A DNA stretch of 64,000 bases from Desulfuromonadales bacterium. GTDB lineage: Bacteria > Desulfobacterota > Desulfuromonadia > Desulfuromonadales > BM103. Position 1 is the first letter of the stretch. Each line of letters begins with the position of its first letter. Positions 57,074-64,000 of this stretch are shown in pieces. The stretch spans positions 186,001 through 250,000 of the forward strand of contig JACZKE010000052.1 in the NCBI GenBank assembly GCA_014860225.1. The letters are read 5' to 3'. A program made the position numbers and the translations under genes. The notes beneath the pieces were generated by a model. It worked only from the letters and a program-made list of their open reading frames with translations, was not told the DNA's origin and searched no databases.

Positions 57074-57877
57074 GTGAATCTTTTGTCGACGAATAGATCT
57101 GTGCTGAGATACAGTGAACAGGGCTCCGGTCCCACTTCCGTTCTGCTTATCCATGGTTTCCCCCTGTGCCGCAAAATGTGGCGGCTGCAGGCAACCGCTC
57201 TAGCCGACGCCGGCTACCGGGTGATCTGCCCTGACCTGCCCGGGTTCGGCGAGAGTTTGCCTGTAGAGGGGCCGGTCACCATGTCTCTTTATGCTGATGC
57301 ACTGATAGGCCTGCTTGATAGGCTTGGTGTCGAAAAAGCCGTGGTTGGCGGCATGTCCATGGGCGGCTACGTGCTGCTAAACCTGGTTGAACGCTATCCC
57401 GCGCGATTGCTGGGGGCTATGTTTCTGGTGACCCGTGCTTCCGCAGATGATGCCGCGGGCAGGGAGAAGCGCAGCTTACTGGCTGACGAAGTCAGCGCCG
57501 GCAACCGCCTGGTAGTTCCTGATACCTTTGCCGGGGTGCTGTTTGCCCCGGATACCCCGCAGGAGAAGCCACAGCTGGTTGCCGAGGTACGGCAATGGAT
57601 GGAAGCGGCACACGTCAAGGGGCTTGTCGGCGGCCTGCTGGCCATGCGTGACCGCCACGATTACATAGCCAGACTGTCCGGATTCTCCCTGCCGTCCCTG
57701 GTGGTCGGAGCCGAAAAGGATATGGCCGTGCCGCTTGAGCACTCACGGGTCCTTGCCGAGCGGCTACCGGATGCCAGGCTGGAGATCATTTCCGCAGCGG
57801 GGCATATGGCCAATCTTGAACAGCCGGAAGCATTCAATGCTGCCCTTGCAGGGTTCCTGAAACGCATCAGGGTTTAA
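57074..57877 (+). CDS. alpha/beta hydrolase
   Basis: 267 residues in the GTG-start form; a TTG at 57083 preceded by AGGTGA is an equally good start. Features: oxyanion HGFP motif (27-30), nucleophile elbow GMSMGG with Ser95, Asp216 in GAEKDMAVP and His244 in AAGHMANLEQPEAF, a complete catalytic triad. It resembles the BioH/3-oxoadipate enol-lactonase group, but substrate cannot be assigned. It stands alone. Confidence 0.85.
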   Translation: MNLLSTNRSVLRYSEQGSGPTSVLLIHGFPLCRKMWRLQATALADAGYRVICPDLPGFGESLPVEGPVTMSLYADALIGLLDRLGVEKAVVGGMSMGGYVLLNLVERYPARLLGAMFLVTRASADDAAGREKRSLLADEVSAGNRLVVPDTFAGVLFAPDTPQEKPQLVAEVRQWMEAAHVKGLVGGLLAMRDRHDYIARLSGFSLPSLVVGAEKDMAVPLEHSRVLAERLPDARLEIISAAGHMANLEQPEAFNAALAGFLKRIRV

Positions 57878-57935
57878 GAACTTTCGGTAGACGCGGCGAG
57901 AGAACTCAATCGGGCAGCCGGAGATATGGACTCTT

Positions 57936-58022
57936 ATGAGTGATAAAATACGTCTTGGCATCAGCAGTTGCCTGTTGGGTGAGATGGTGCGTTTTGAACT
58001 GAAGTTGCGCAATCATGCTTAA
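57936..58022 (+). pseudogene. remnant of a DUF523-family gene (5' end only)
   Basis: A 28-codon frame reads MSDKIRLGISSCLLGEMVRF, then diverges and stops. The first ~20 residues are the hallmark N-terminus of DUF523 (YbbK/TudS-type) proteins, which normally continue RYDGGHK for another ~130 residues. It therefore looks like the start of a deleted gene joined to unrelated sequence. It could still be translated as a small peptide. No matching remainder is present downstream. Confidence 0.6.
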
Positions 58023-58052
58023 ACATGCCGCGCACTATTTTGTTCAGATACA

Positions 58053-59306
58053 ATGCACGTCATGAAATGGCTGCTGCTTGTCCTCTATCTTTTGACCTTT
58101 GCCTGTCGACTCTGGCTGCGGCATTTGAACCTGAAGCATCTGCAGCAGCATGGCCACGAGGTGCCTGCAGATTTTGCCGAGGTTGTTGACCAGAAGCTGC
58201 TCGCCAAAACTACGGACTATACCCTGGCCAACAGTCGTGTCGGATTGATTGAATCTCTGTTCGGCGGTTTATTGCTGCTGGTTTTTCTGTTTGGTGGCCT
58301 GCTCGATTGGTATGATAATCTGATCAAGGACATGACTGCGTCCTTCATCGGCCAGGGTGTGCTCTTCGTGCTTGGCCTGATGCTGGTTCAGACTGTCCTT
58401 GATGTGCCGTTCAGCCTCTATCGTACCTTTGTTCTTGAAGAACGTTTTCAGTTCAATACTTCGACGCCGCGTATCTGGCTTGCCGATCTGCTCAAGTCTC
58501 TCGGCATCGGTGGTCTCCTCTTGTCACTGATCACGGCCGGAGCCCTCGCTCTGGTGCAGGTCAGTCCCGATGGCTGGTGGCTCTGGGTGTGGGGTTTTTT
58601 CGCCCTGGTCACACTGCTGCTGATGTATCTGTCGCCGGTGCTGATTGAACCGCTGTTTTTCAAGTTTCAGCCGCTGCAAAAGGATGAGCTGGCAGAGCGG
58701 GTCAAGGCTGTTATGGGCGAGGCCGGATTGCGGGTCGATCGTGTCCAGCAGGTTGACGCTTCACGGCGCAGCAAGCATTCGAATGCCTACTTCACCGGAA
58801 TCGGCCGCGTCAAACGCATCGTGCTTTTCGATACTCTGCTTGAGCAGATGAGTGATGACGAGATCATCGGCGTTCTCGCCCATGAGGCTGGCCACTGGAA
58901 GCTGGGACACATCTGGAAACGTCTGCTGACCATGGAACTGGTCTCCCTGGGCGTTTTCTGGCTGGCCTGGCAGTTGCTCGACTGGGGTGGTCTGGCAGGA
59001 TGGTTCGGCCTTGACACACTCAGTTTTGTTGCTCAGCTGGTATTGCTTGGATTCCTTGCCAGTCTCGTCAGCTTTCCCCTGACACCTCTCTCAACCGGGC
59101 TTTCCAGGCGTCACGAATGGCAGGCGGACCGGTTTGCCGTAGAGTTGACCGGTGATCCCTTGCCTCTGGCACGGGCACTACTCAAACTTTGCAAGGAAAA
59201 CCTGAGCAATCTCCATCCGCATCCCCTGTATGCCTGGTTCTACTACTCCCATCCTCCGGTGGTCGCCAGGATTGCACGTCTTTGCGGCGTGCAACACCTG
59301 CGCTGA
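58053..59306 (+). CDS. M48-family membrane zinc protease (Ste24/CAAX protease 1-like)
   Basis: 417 residues with about seven membrane segments. The zinc site is HEAGH (His277, His281) with the third ligand in the downstream RRHEWQADRFA motif (Glu ~354). The layout matches Ste24-like proteases. In bacteria these act in envelope quality control; no lipid-modified partner is suggested. An alternative start lies three codons downstream (58062). The MFS gene follows after six bases. Confidence 0.9.
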   Translation: MHVMKWLLLVLYLLTFACRLWLRHLNLKHLQQHGHEVPADFAEVVDQKLLAKTTDYTLANSRVGLIESLFGGLLLLVFLFGGLLDWYDNLIKDMTASFIGQGVLFVLGLMLVQTVLDVPFSLYRTFVLEERFQFNTSTPRIWLADLLKSLGIGGLLLSLITAGALALVQVSPDGWWLWVWGFFALVTLLLMYLSPVLIEPLFFKFQPLQKDELAERVKAVMGEAGLRVDRVQQVDASRRSKHSNAYFTGIGRVKRIVLFDTLLEQMSDDEIIGVLAHEAGHWKLGHIWKRLLTMELVSLGVFWLAWQLLDWGGLAGWFGLDTLSFVAQLVLLGFLASLVSFPLTPLSTGLSRRHEWQADRFAVELTGDPLPLARALLKLCKENLSNLHPHPLYAWFYYSHPPVVARIARLCGVQHLR

Positions 59307-59311
59307 AGTCC

Positions 59312-60475
59312 ATGACCGCAATTCTTTTTACCACGATTCTGGCGCTTTCTGCTCTGTATATTCCCCAGCCGTTGCTGCCGGTTTTGACCGCAGAGTTCGG
59401 TGTGACACGGGAGACGGCGGCCCTGCTGACAACCATCGCTTTTATCCCTTTGTGCCTGGCACCCCTCTTTTACGGAGCTTTGCTTGAAACGGTTTCAGCC
59501 CGTCGCATGCTGCGTCTGGCGGTGCTACTGCTGGCTTTAACCGAGGTCTTGATGTTTGTTGTCGAACCCTTTGCTGGCTTGATGGCCCTCCGCCTGGTTC
59601 AGGGCCTGTTGATTCCGGCAATGCTGACGTCATTGATGACCTATGTCTCGCAGGTTACAGAGAAGAGCAATATGGCCCGGGCCATGGCCTGGTACATTGC
59701 CGCGACCATACTCGGCGGTTTTGCCGGCCGCGCTTTCTCGGGATTAATCGCCAGCCTGCTGCACTGGCGCTTCAGCTTCCTTTTCCTCGGTTTCGGTTTG
59801 TTCATTGCCTGGTTCTGGCTGGGCCGCATTGCTGAGGCCGGATCGGTGAAAATCTCCCGTCCAAACTTGAAAGCCGCCGGCATCGTGCTGGCTGATCCTC
59901 TGGTGCGTACAGCCTATGCCATGGTTTTCTGCTTCTTTCTGGTTTTTGCCGCCGTAATGAACTTCCTGCCGTTCCGATTAACGGAGTTGAGTACCCAGGC
60001 TGACGAATTTCGTATCGGCCTGGCCTATTCCGGCTACCTGATGGGCATTATCGTCTCTCTGAATGCCGTGCGTATCCACCAACGCTTTGGTGGTGCGGAG
60101 CGGGTTATGGTTGGCAGTCTGGTGCTTTTTATCCTGGCTATGATGGTTATGATCATGCCACAGGTAGCAGCTTTGGTCGCCGGCATGTTTCTGCTCTGCG
60201 GTGCTTCATTTTTAACCCATGCTACGGCCACCGGGTACCTGAATCAGTACGTGTCTCAGAACAAGGGAGCAGTCAACGGTCTGTATGTCGCATTTTACTA
60301 TGGCGGTGGGGCTGTCGGTTCCTATCTTCCCGGTTACGCATATCGAGGCTTCGGATGGGGCGGCTTCATGATAGTGTTGATTGTTGTTCTGGTGATTGCG
60401 CTGTTGCTGGCGGTACGTTTGGCGCGCATGGCAGCTTTGTTACGCACAGGCCTGAACGTTACCGAACGGGCCTGA
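59312..60475 (+). CDS. MFS transporter
   Basis: 387 residues from the ATG at 59312; a longer frame from 59189 overlaps the protease gene and adds non-conserved residues. Twelve predicted helices. The region around residues 60-70 (ALLETVSARRMLRLA) takes the place of the conserved loop 2-3 motif, in weakened form. It resembles YnfM/AraJ-type drug or sugar efflux proteins, but the substrate is unknown. Start has no clear ribosome-binding site and probably relies on coupling to the protease stop. A 20 bp tandem duplication at the 3' end has changed its last codons. Confidence 0.85.
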   Translation: MTAILFTTILALSALYIPQPLLPVLTAEFGVTRETAALLTTIAFIPLCLAPLFYGALLETVSARRMLRLAVLLLALTEVLMFVVEPFAGLMALRLVQGLLIPAMLTSLMTYVSQVTEKSNMARAMAWYIAATILGGFAGRAFSGLIASLLHWRFSFLFLGFGLFIAWFWLGRIAEAGSVKISRPNLKAAGIVLADPLVRTAYAMVFCFFLVFAAVMNFLPFRLTELSTQADEFRIGLAYSGYLMGIIVSLNAVRIHQRFGGAERVMVGSLVLFILAMMVMIMPQVAALVAGMFLLCGASFLTHATATGYLNQYVSQNKGAVNGLYVAFYYGGGAVGSYLPGYAYRGFGWGGFMIVLIVVLVIALLLAVRLARMAALLRTGLNVTERA

Positions 60476-60488
60476 ACGTTACCGAACA
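60449..60488 (+). repeat. 20 bp tandem duplication across the MFS stop codon
   Basis: GGCCTGAACGTTACCGAACG is followed directly by the same 20 bases with the last one changed. The duplication moved the stop codon: one copy alone would read GLNVTEQ-stop, now it reads GLNVTERA-stop. The change is harmless in length. Confidence 0.85.
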
Positions 60489-60590
60489 GTAAATTGGTCA
60501 TGTTTTCTGAAGGTTTATATTGACAGTGAACATGTCCGTGGTTATGTTTACTGTTTGCTCCCATAAACTCTATCTAAGAAAGGAATACCT

Positions 60591-61307
60591 ATGTATCTCA
60601 GATTGTTTTCCGTTATGTTTCTTTTGGTGTCTCTAGCTGGTTGTGCGGCCGAGGAGGCCAAGATCGCTCCGGAACTGACGTTGGATACACCGAAGAACCG
60701 CATCAGTTATACGATCGGTGTGAATATCGGTAAGGACTTTAAAACTCAGAAGATGGATATCGATGCTGACGCTCTGGTGATGGGGCTTAAAGACAGCATG
60801 ACCGGTAAGGAACTGCGCCTCACAGACGAAGAGATGGCCGGTGAAATCCAGGCCTTCCAGCAGGAGATGCAGGCCAAGATGGCTGCCGAGATGGAAGCGA
60901 TGGTGACAAAGAACAAGGCTGAGGGAGAAGCCTTCCTTGCCGAAAACGCCGAAAAGGAAGGTGTCGTAGTTACCGAAAGTGGTCTCCAATACAAGATCCT
61001 CGAACCGGGTGAGGGTGACTCTCCGCAAGCCACCGATATCGTAACCGTACACTACCGTGGCACTCTCATTGACGGCACCCAGTTTGACAGCTCGTATGAT
61101 CGTGGCGAACCGGCAACCTTTCCTGTAGGGGGAGTCATCGCCGGCTGGACAGAAGCCCTGCAGTTGATGAAGCCCGGAGCGAAATGGCAGCTTGTCATTC
61201 CCCCCGCCCTTGCTTACGGGGAGCGTGGTGCCGGTCAGGATATCGGTCCCAATTCGACCCTGCTCTTTGATGTGGAGCTGATCAGCGTGGAAAAAGGATC
61301 AAACTGA
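60591..61307 (+). CDS. FKBP-type peptidyl-prolyl isomerase lipoprotein (FkpA/Mip-like)
   Basis: 238 residues. The lipobox is LAGC (Cys18). An N-terminal dimerisation region (~30-125: ISYTIGVNIGKDFK, EIQAFQQEMQAKM) is followed by one FKBP domain (~130-235) with VTVHYRGTLIDGTQFDSS, VIAGWTEALQLMKPG and IPPALAYGERG, the active-site residues of the family. It helps fold periplasmic or outer-membrane proteins. It overlaps the next FKBP gene by one base. Confidence 0.93.
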   Translation: MYLRLFSVMFLLVSLAGCAAEEAKIAPELTLDTPKNRISYTIGVNIGKDFKTQKMDIDADALVMGLKDSMTGKELRLTDEEMAGEIQAFQQEMQAKMAAEMEAMVTKNKAEGEAFLAENAEKEGVVVTESGLQYKILEPGEGDSPQATDIVTVHYRGTLIDGTQFDSSYDRGEPATFPVGGVIAGWTEALQLMKPGAKWQLVIPPALAYGERGAGQDIGPNSTLLFDVELISVEKGSN

Positions 61308-61750
61308 TGAGTGGCCAGAAGGAGCGCGTTGTTGCTGCTGGCGATCAGATCCGAGTGAATTATGTTGGTCGCTTTGAGAATGGCTCCATGTTCGATTCTT
61401 CAGAAGGACGAGAGCCTCTGGAGTTTACTGTGGGTGCCGAGCAGGTGATCCCCGGCTTTGATCAGGCTGTTGTTGGGCTGAAGCCGGGTGAAAGCTGCAA
61501 GGTTGTGGTCGCTCCGGAAGAAGGCTATGGTGTCCATGTCCCGGAGATGGTTGCCAAGGTGGAGCGACATCTGATTCCTGAAAGCGAAAAACTGGTTCTC
61601 GGCAGCATGCTGGAAGTCAGCGTGGGAGATGACCAGACCCTGGAGGTTCAGGTCGTGGAACTCACTGATGACGTGGTGGTGCTTGACGGCAATCATCCGT
61701 TGGCAGGCAAGGAACTGCACTTTGAGATTGAGATGCTCGAATTTGCTTGA
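61307..61750 (+). CDS. SlyD-like FKBP peptidyl-prolyl isomerase
   Basis: 147 residues, no signal peptide. The FKBP part (VNYVGRFENGSMFDSS, VIPGFDQAVVGLKPGE, EEGYG) is interrupted by the insert-in-flap domain (~75-130), with the typical DGNHPLAGKEL ending. The His-rich metal-binding tail of E. coli SlyD is missing. It acts as a cytosolic chaperone/isomerase. Start ATG overlaps the previous gene's TGA, so the two are cotranscribed. Confidence 0.92.
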   Translation: MSGQKERVVAAGDQIRVNYVGRFENGSMFDSSEGREPLEFTVGAEQVIPGFDQAVVGLKPGESCKVVVAPEEGYGVHVPEMVAKVERHLIPESEKLVLGSMLEVSVGDDQTLEVQVVELTDDVVVLDGNHPLAGKELHFEIEMLEFA

Positions 61751-61769
61751 ATGATTGGTGAAATGACCG

Positions 61770-61791
61770 GGGCCGCCTTTTAAGGCGGCCC
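61770..61791 (+). terminator. terminator after the FKBP genes
   Basis: Ten-base perfect GC-rich stem (61770-61779 with 61782-61791), two-base centre (larger loop in practice), followed by five Ts. Lies 20 bases after the stop codon. Confidence 0.95.
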
Positions 61792-61988
61792 TTTTTCGTC
61801 GTGCCGTCGAAATTAACCTTAAAATGACTTTCAGACTAGAAACACAGTGAAAATCTAAGTGAATTTCTGACGTATAACCAACTCCTGCAGGGGACTCGCG
61901 GGTTTGTGCGTGGAGGAAAAAGTTCGATCGGCATGATCTCTGCATGGGGAATTAGCAAACCTGCTTTTTCTTTTGGGAACAAAGATTT

Positions 61989-62702
61989 ATGCCCACTAAA
62001 AAGATTGTTCTCTCCAACGACGCGAATTTGCTGGAAGTTCTGAAAAACTCTTTTTTCCAGAGAGAGGGCTTTGGGATGGTTCTGGTGCAGGACAGTCAAA
62101 CCGGTTTTCAGGCTGTGGAGGCTGAAGCACCGACACTGGCAGTATTCGATCTTGAACATCTGGGTGATCAGGCACTGGAATGTTGCCGGGCAATCAAAAA
62201 TGATGCGTTGCTGGCTGCAACACCTGTGCTGCTTCTGCTTCCGGAAGCTACGGCAGAAGAGCTGACTGATACCTGTTGGAATGCTGGCTGCGATGCTGTT
62301 GTCCGGCGGCCTTTGACTGCTGAAAGTATCCTTGATGCGGCCTGCAGTCTGCTTGGCATCTCCCGCCGCCTGGAAAGGCGTTTCCCGGTTAACTTTCAAC
62401 TGGCGCTGCTTGACAGTACACAGAAGAAGCACATTGGCCGTTGTGTGAATCTAAATGCTGGCGGCATGTTTCTGGCAACCGAAAAACTTTTCCCGGTTGA
62501 CACGCGTCTGGCCGTCGAATTTACCTTGCCAGGATCCCAAAGCTCACTGCACTGTACGGTGCGGGTTGCGTGGGTCAATCATCCGGAATGGCGCAAGAAA
62601 AGCTCCACGCCATGTGGTCTTGGCCTGCAGTTCGAAAACCCCGGCCAGGTAGTCAACTTTGCCCTCCAGAAATTTCTGGGCAGCCTGAAGATCGAAGACT
62701 GA
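61989..62702 (+). CDS. receiver-like plus PilZ two-domain protein
   Basis: 237 residues. Residues 1-~120 form a receiver-like domain with the phosphoacceptor region TLAVFDLEHLG (Asp near 53), but the N-terminal acidic pair is replaced (LSNDANL) and the conserved Lys region reads VVRRPL, so phosphorylation is doubtful. The C-terminal PilZ domain has RRLERRFPVN (RxxxR) and VNLNAGGMFL (N/DxSxxG with Asn for Ser). It resembles the Myxococcus-type REC-PilZ proteins and the 20781 protein. Role in c-di-GMP signalling is inferred. Confidence 0.75.
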   Translation: MPTKKIVLSNDANLLEVLKNSFFQREGFGMVLVQDSQTGFQAVEAEAPTLAVFDLEHLGDQALECCRAIKNDALLAATPVLLLLPEATAEELTDTCWNAGCDAVVRRPLTAESILDAACSLLGISRRLERRFPVNFQLALLDSTQKKHIGRCVNLNAGGMFLATEKLFPVDTRLAVEFTLPGSQSSLHCTVRVAWVNHPEWRKKSSTPCGLGLQFENPGQVVNFALQKFLGSLKIED

Positions 62703-62721
62703 GCCATCGGCAGCCTGTCAA

Positions 62722-63591
62722 TCAGTCAGGATTCAGCTCGGATCCGCAAGACTTGCAGTAGCGAGCATCGTAGCTGTGCTTCTCTGCACCACAAACGGGA
62801 CAGGCTTGAGTCGAAACCTTCCCGGTGATCGGTGCTACCAACTCTGCCGTAACAATCCCTGTAGGTACAGCAATCACTCCATAACCCATGACCATAATAA
62901 TACTGGCAACTGCGCGACCGAGTGGCGATTGTGGTGAGATGTCACCGTAGCCAACAGTCGTCAAGGTGGTGATGGCCCAGTAACATGAGATGCCGATTGA
63001 GGTGAAGCCACTTTCACCTCCCTCAATCAGATACAGGAGTGAGCCGAAAATCAGCACCATGGTCATAACTGCAAAAAGGAAGATCGCAATTTTACGAAAG
63101 CTGGCGCGTAGCGCTTTGATCAGGATTTCGGTTTCGTTAAGATACTGTGCCAGCTTGAGGATTCTGAAAATCCTCAGCAGACGCAGTACCCTGATGGTCA
63201 TCAGGTACTGCGATCCGGGAACCAGCAGGCTGAGGTAAGTTGGCAGGACAGAGATGAAATCAACGAGACCGTAGAAGCTCCGCGCGTATCTCGCCGGATT
63301 CCCTAGAGACACGATCCTCAGCAGGTACTCAACACTGAAGAGGATAGTGAAAAACCATTCAATGATGTAAAGGGCCCCACCATACTGCGCACGGATCCCG
63401 GCAACACTGTCCAACATAACAGTGATAACACTCATGAAGATGGCAAAGATCAGCAGGATGTCGAAGAGTTTACCGGCTGGGGTATCTGCTTCAAAAATGA
63501 TTTCGTGAAGACGCAACTGCCAGGGCGCAAGTTTGCGGTCGACTGGTGGTCGAGGGTTGGAACGCTGGTCGGGATTGGGGGCTGTGCTCAC
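62722..63591 (-). CDS. voltage-gated-type potassium channel with C-terminal zinc ribbon
   Basis: 289 residues, six membrane segments. S4 has regularly spaced Args (Arg134, 137, 140, 143 in MTIRVLRLLRIFRILK), and the pore has the K-selectivity filter TVGYGD (212-217). After S6 (ending ~255) comes a short tail with CPVCG (264-268) and CKSCG (279-283), a complete four-Cys zinc ribbon. The tail is not a usual part of bacterial Kv channels such as KvAP. It may sense redox state or metal, or help assemble the tetramer. Confidence 0.9.
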   Translation of the reverse strand: MSTAPNPDQRSNPRPPVDRKLAPWQLRLHEIIFEADTPAGKLFDILLIFAIFMSVITVMLDSVAGIRAQYGGALYIIEWFFTILFSVEYLLRIVSLGNPARYARSFYGLVDFISVLPTYLSLLVPGSQYLMTIRVLRLLRIFRILKLAQYLNETEILIKALRASFRKIAIFLFAVMTMVLIFGSLLYLIEGGESGFTSIGISCYWAITTLTTVGYGDISPQSPLGRAVASIIMVMGYGVIAVPTGIVTAELVAPITGKVSTQACPVCGAEKHSYDARYCKSCGSELNPD

Positions 63592-63799
63592 GCTGACCTG
63601 TCTTTCCGGAGATTAATGGAATATCAGGACAATCTGCCATTTGCCGGTTAAATGGTCAACCACCAAACGATCTTGTTAAGCTTGTTGCCAGTGCGTGACG
63701 GTCCCTGGGAATATCGCATGGCAGACACAAAGGCTAAGATTGAACGCAAAGCCGCAAGGAGATAAAAAGAGATAGAGCTTGTACGATTAAGATACGCAA

Positions 63800-63830
63800 A
63801 AAGAAGGCCCTTGATTCAAGGGCCTTCTTT
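63800..63830. terminator. terminator of the desulfoferrodoxin gene
   Basis: Perfect 15-base stem (63800-63814 with 63816-63830), really with a five-base loop GATTC, flanked by A- and T-runs. Lies ten bases after the desulfoferrodoxin stop codon. Confidence 0.93.
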
Positions 63831-63840
63831 CTGTAACGGA

Positions 63841-64000
63841 TTAACTTTTAGCAGACCAGAGTCCATGCAGATTGCAGTACTCGCGCGCAGTCACCTGCTG
63901 GGCGATCACCGGGAAGGACGCTTCCGGGGCTGCACCTGGCTGCAGGTTCTGACGATAGACCTTGCCATCGGCAAGCAGCTCGATCCACTCGATGTAGTGC
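63841..64000 (-). CDS. desulfoferrodoxin / superoxide reductase, C-terminal part
   Basis: The last 52 residues are visible before the right edge of the window. The segment [20 protein letters not shown] and the ending [12 protein letters not shown] are diagnostic of the superoxide reductase iron centre, with Cys and His of YCNLHG as iron ligands. It reduces superoxide to peroxide without making oxygen, in anaerobes. Whether an N-terminal desulforedoxin domain is present cannot be seen. TAA stop at 63841-63843; a strong terminator follows. Confidence 0.93.
   Translation of the reverse strand, partial: HYIEWIELLADGKVYRQNLQPGAAPEASFPVIAQQVTAREYCNLHGLWSAKS

Noticed and set aside
56779-57174. Minus-strand open frame of 131 codons with a hydrophobic end.
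   Set aside because: It overlaps the start of the hydrolase gene and lacks a ribosome-binding site; the N-terminal part is antisense to coding sequence.

Overview
The window looks like chromosomal DNA of an anaerobic, metal- or sulfur-respiring Desulfuromonadales-type bacterium (Geobacter/Desulfuromonas relatives). That placement is an inference from gene content: an octahaem tetrathionate-reductase-family cytochrome beside a DUF3373 outer-membrane porin and a monohaem cytochrome, a second small dihaem cytochrome, a histidine kinase with a haem-c motif in its sensor domain, desulfoferrodoxin, a class III (anaerobic, glycyl-radical) ribonucleotide reductase, anaerobic cobalamin genes, a B12-dependent methionine synthase, and many PilZ (c-di-GMP receptor) proteins. 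No rRNA, tRNA, CRISPR array, phage or transposase gene was seen.

Layout. 1-5 kb: end of a DUF4139 protein, a large RTX/tandem-95 adhesin, a PilZ protein and a divergent LuxR-type response regulator. 4.8-9.1 kb: ferritin-like protein, PilZ protein, NUDIX hydrolase, ClC channel with CBS domains, a small unknown. 9.2-19.5 kb: a 1197-residue AsmA-like DUF748 protein, then a TetR-controlled RND efflux operon with overlapping genes. 19.9-21.5 kb: ttcA and a PilZ protein. 21.6-29.2 kb: minus-strand run gatC-gatA-gatB-mtnA-glnE. 29.5-34.5 kb: OmpA lipoprotein, tatA, octahaem cytochrome, DUF3373 porin and monohaem cytochrome. 35.1-36.5 kb: ferritin-like protein and ferritin. 36.7-41.1 kb: engB, then cobS, cobC, cbiX and fused cbiET. 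41.3-45 kb: nikR divergent from nrdD, a separate 46-codon glycyl-radical ORF, and nrdG. 45-50.5 kb: small membrane proteins, dihaem cytochrome, murI, a GerMN protein and metH. 50.8-54.9 kb: a conserved unknown, a pseudopilin-like protein, the haem-motif histidine kinase and a sigma-54 response regulator. 55.2-64 kb: MBL/beta-CASP RNase-like protein, alpha/beta hydrolase, M48 protease, MFS transporter, two FKBP isomerases, receiver-PilZ protein, ion channel with a zinc ribbon, and the end of desulfoferrodoxin.

Two things stand out. First, nrdD stops inside its C-terminal zinc motif, and the glycyl-radical domain is encoded by its own short gene with its own Shine-Dalgarno sequence; nrdG follows. 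Second, the intergenic space carries several families of small repeats: a ~177 bp family (six copies plus fragments, every copy at the 3' side of a gene), a 265 bp MITE-like element with 24 bp perfect terminal inverted repeats, a 169 bp element with 20 bp imperfect inverted ends, and a 159 bp inverted-repeat element. All family assignments rest on reading the protein and DNA sequence by eye; no database search was run.
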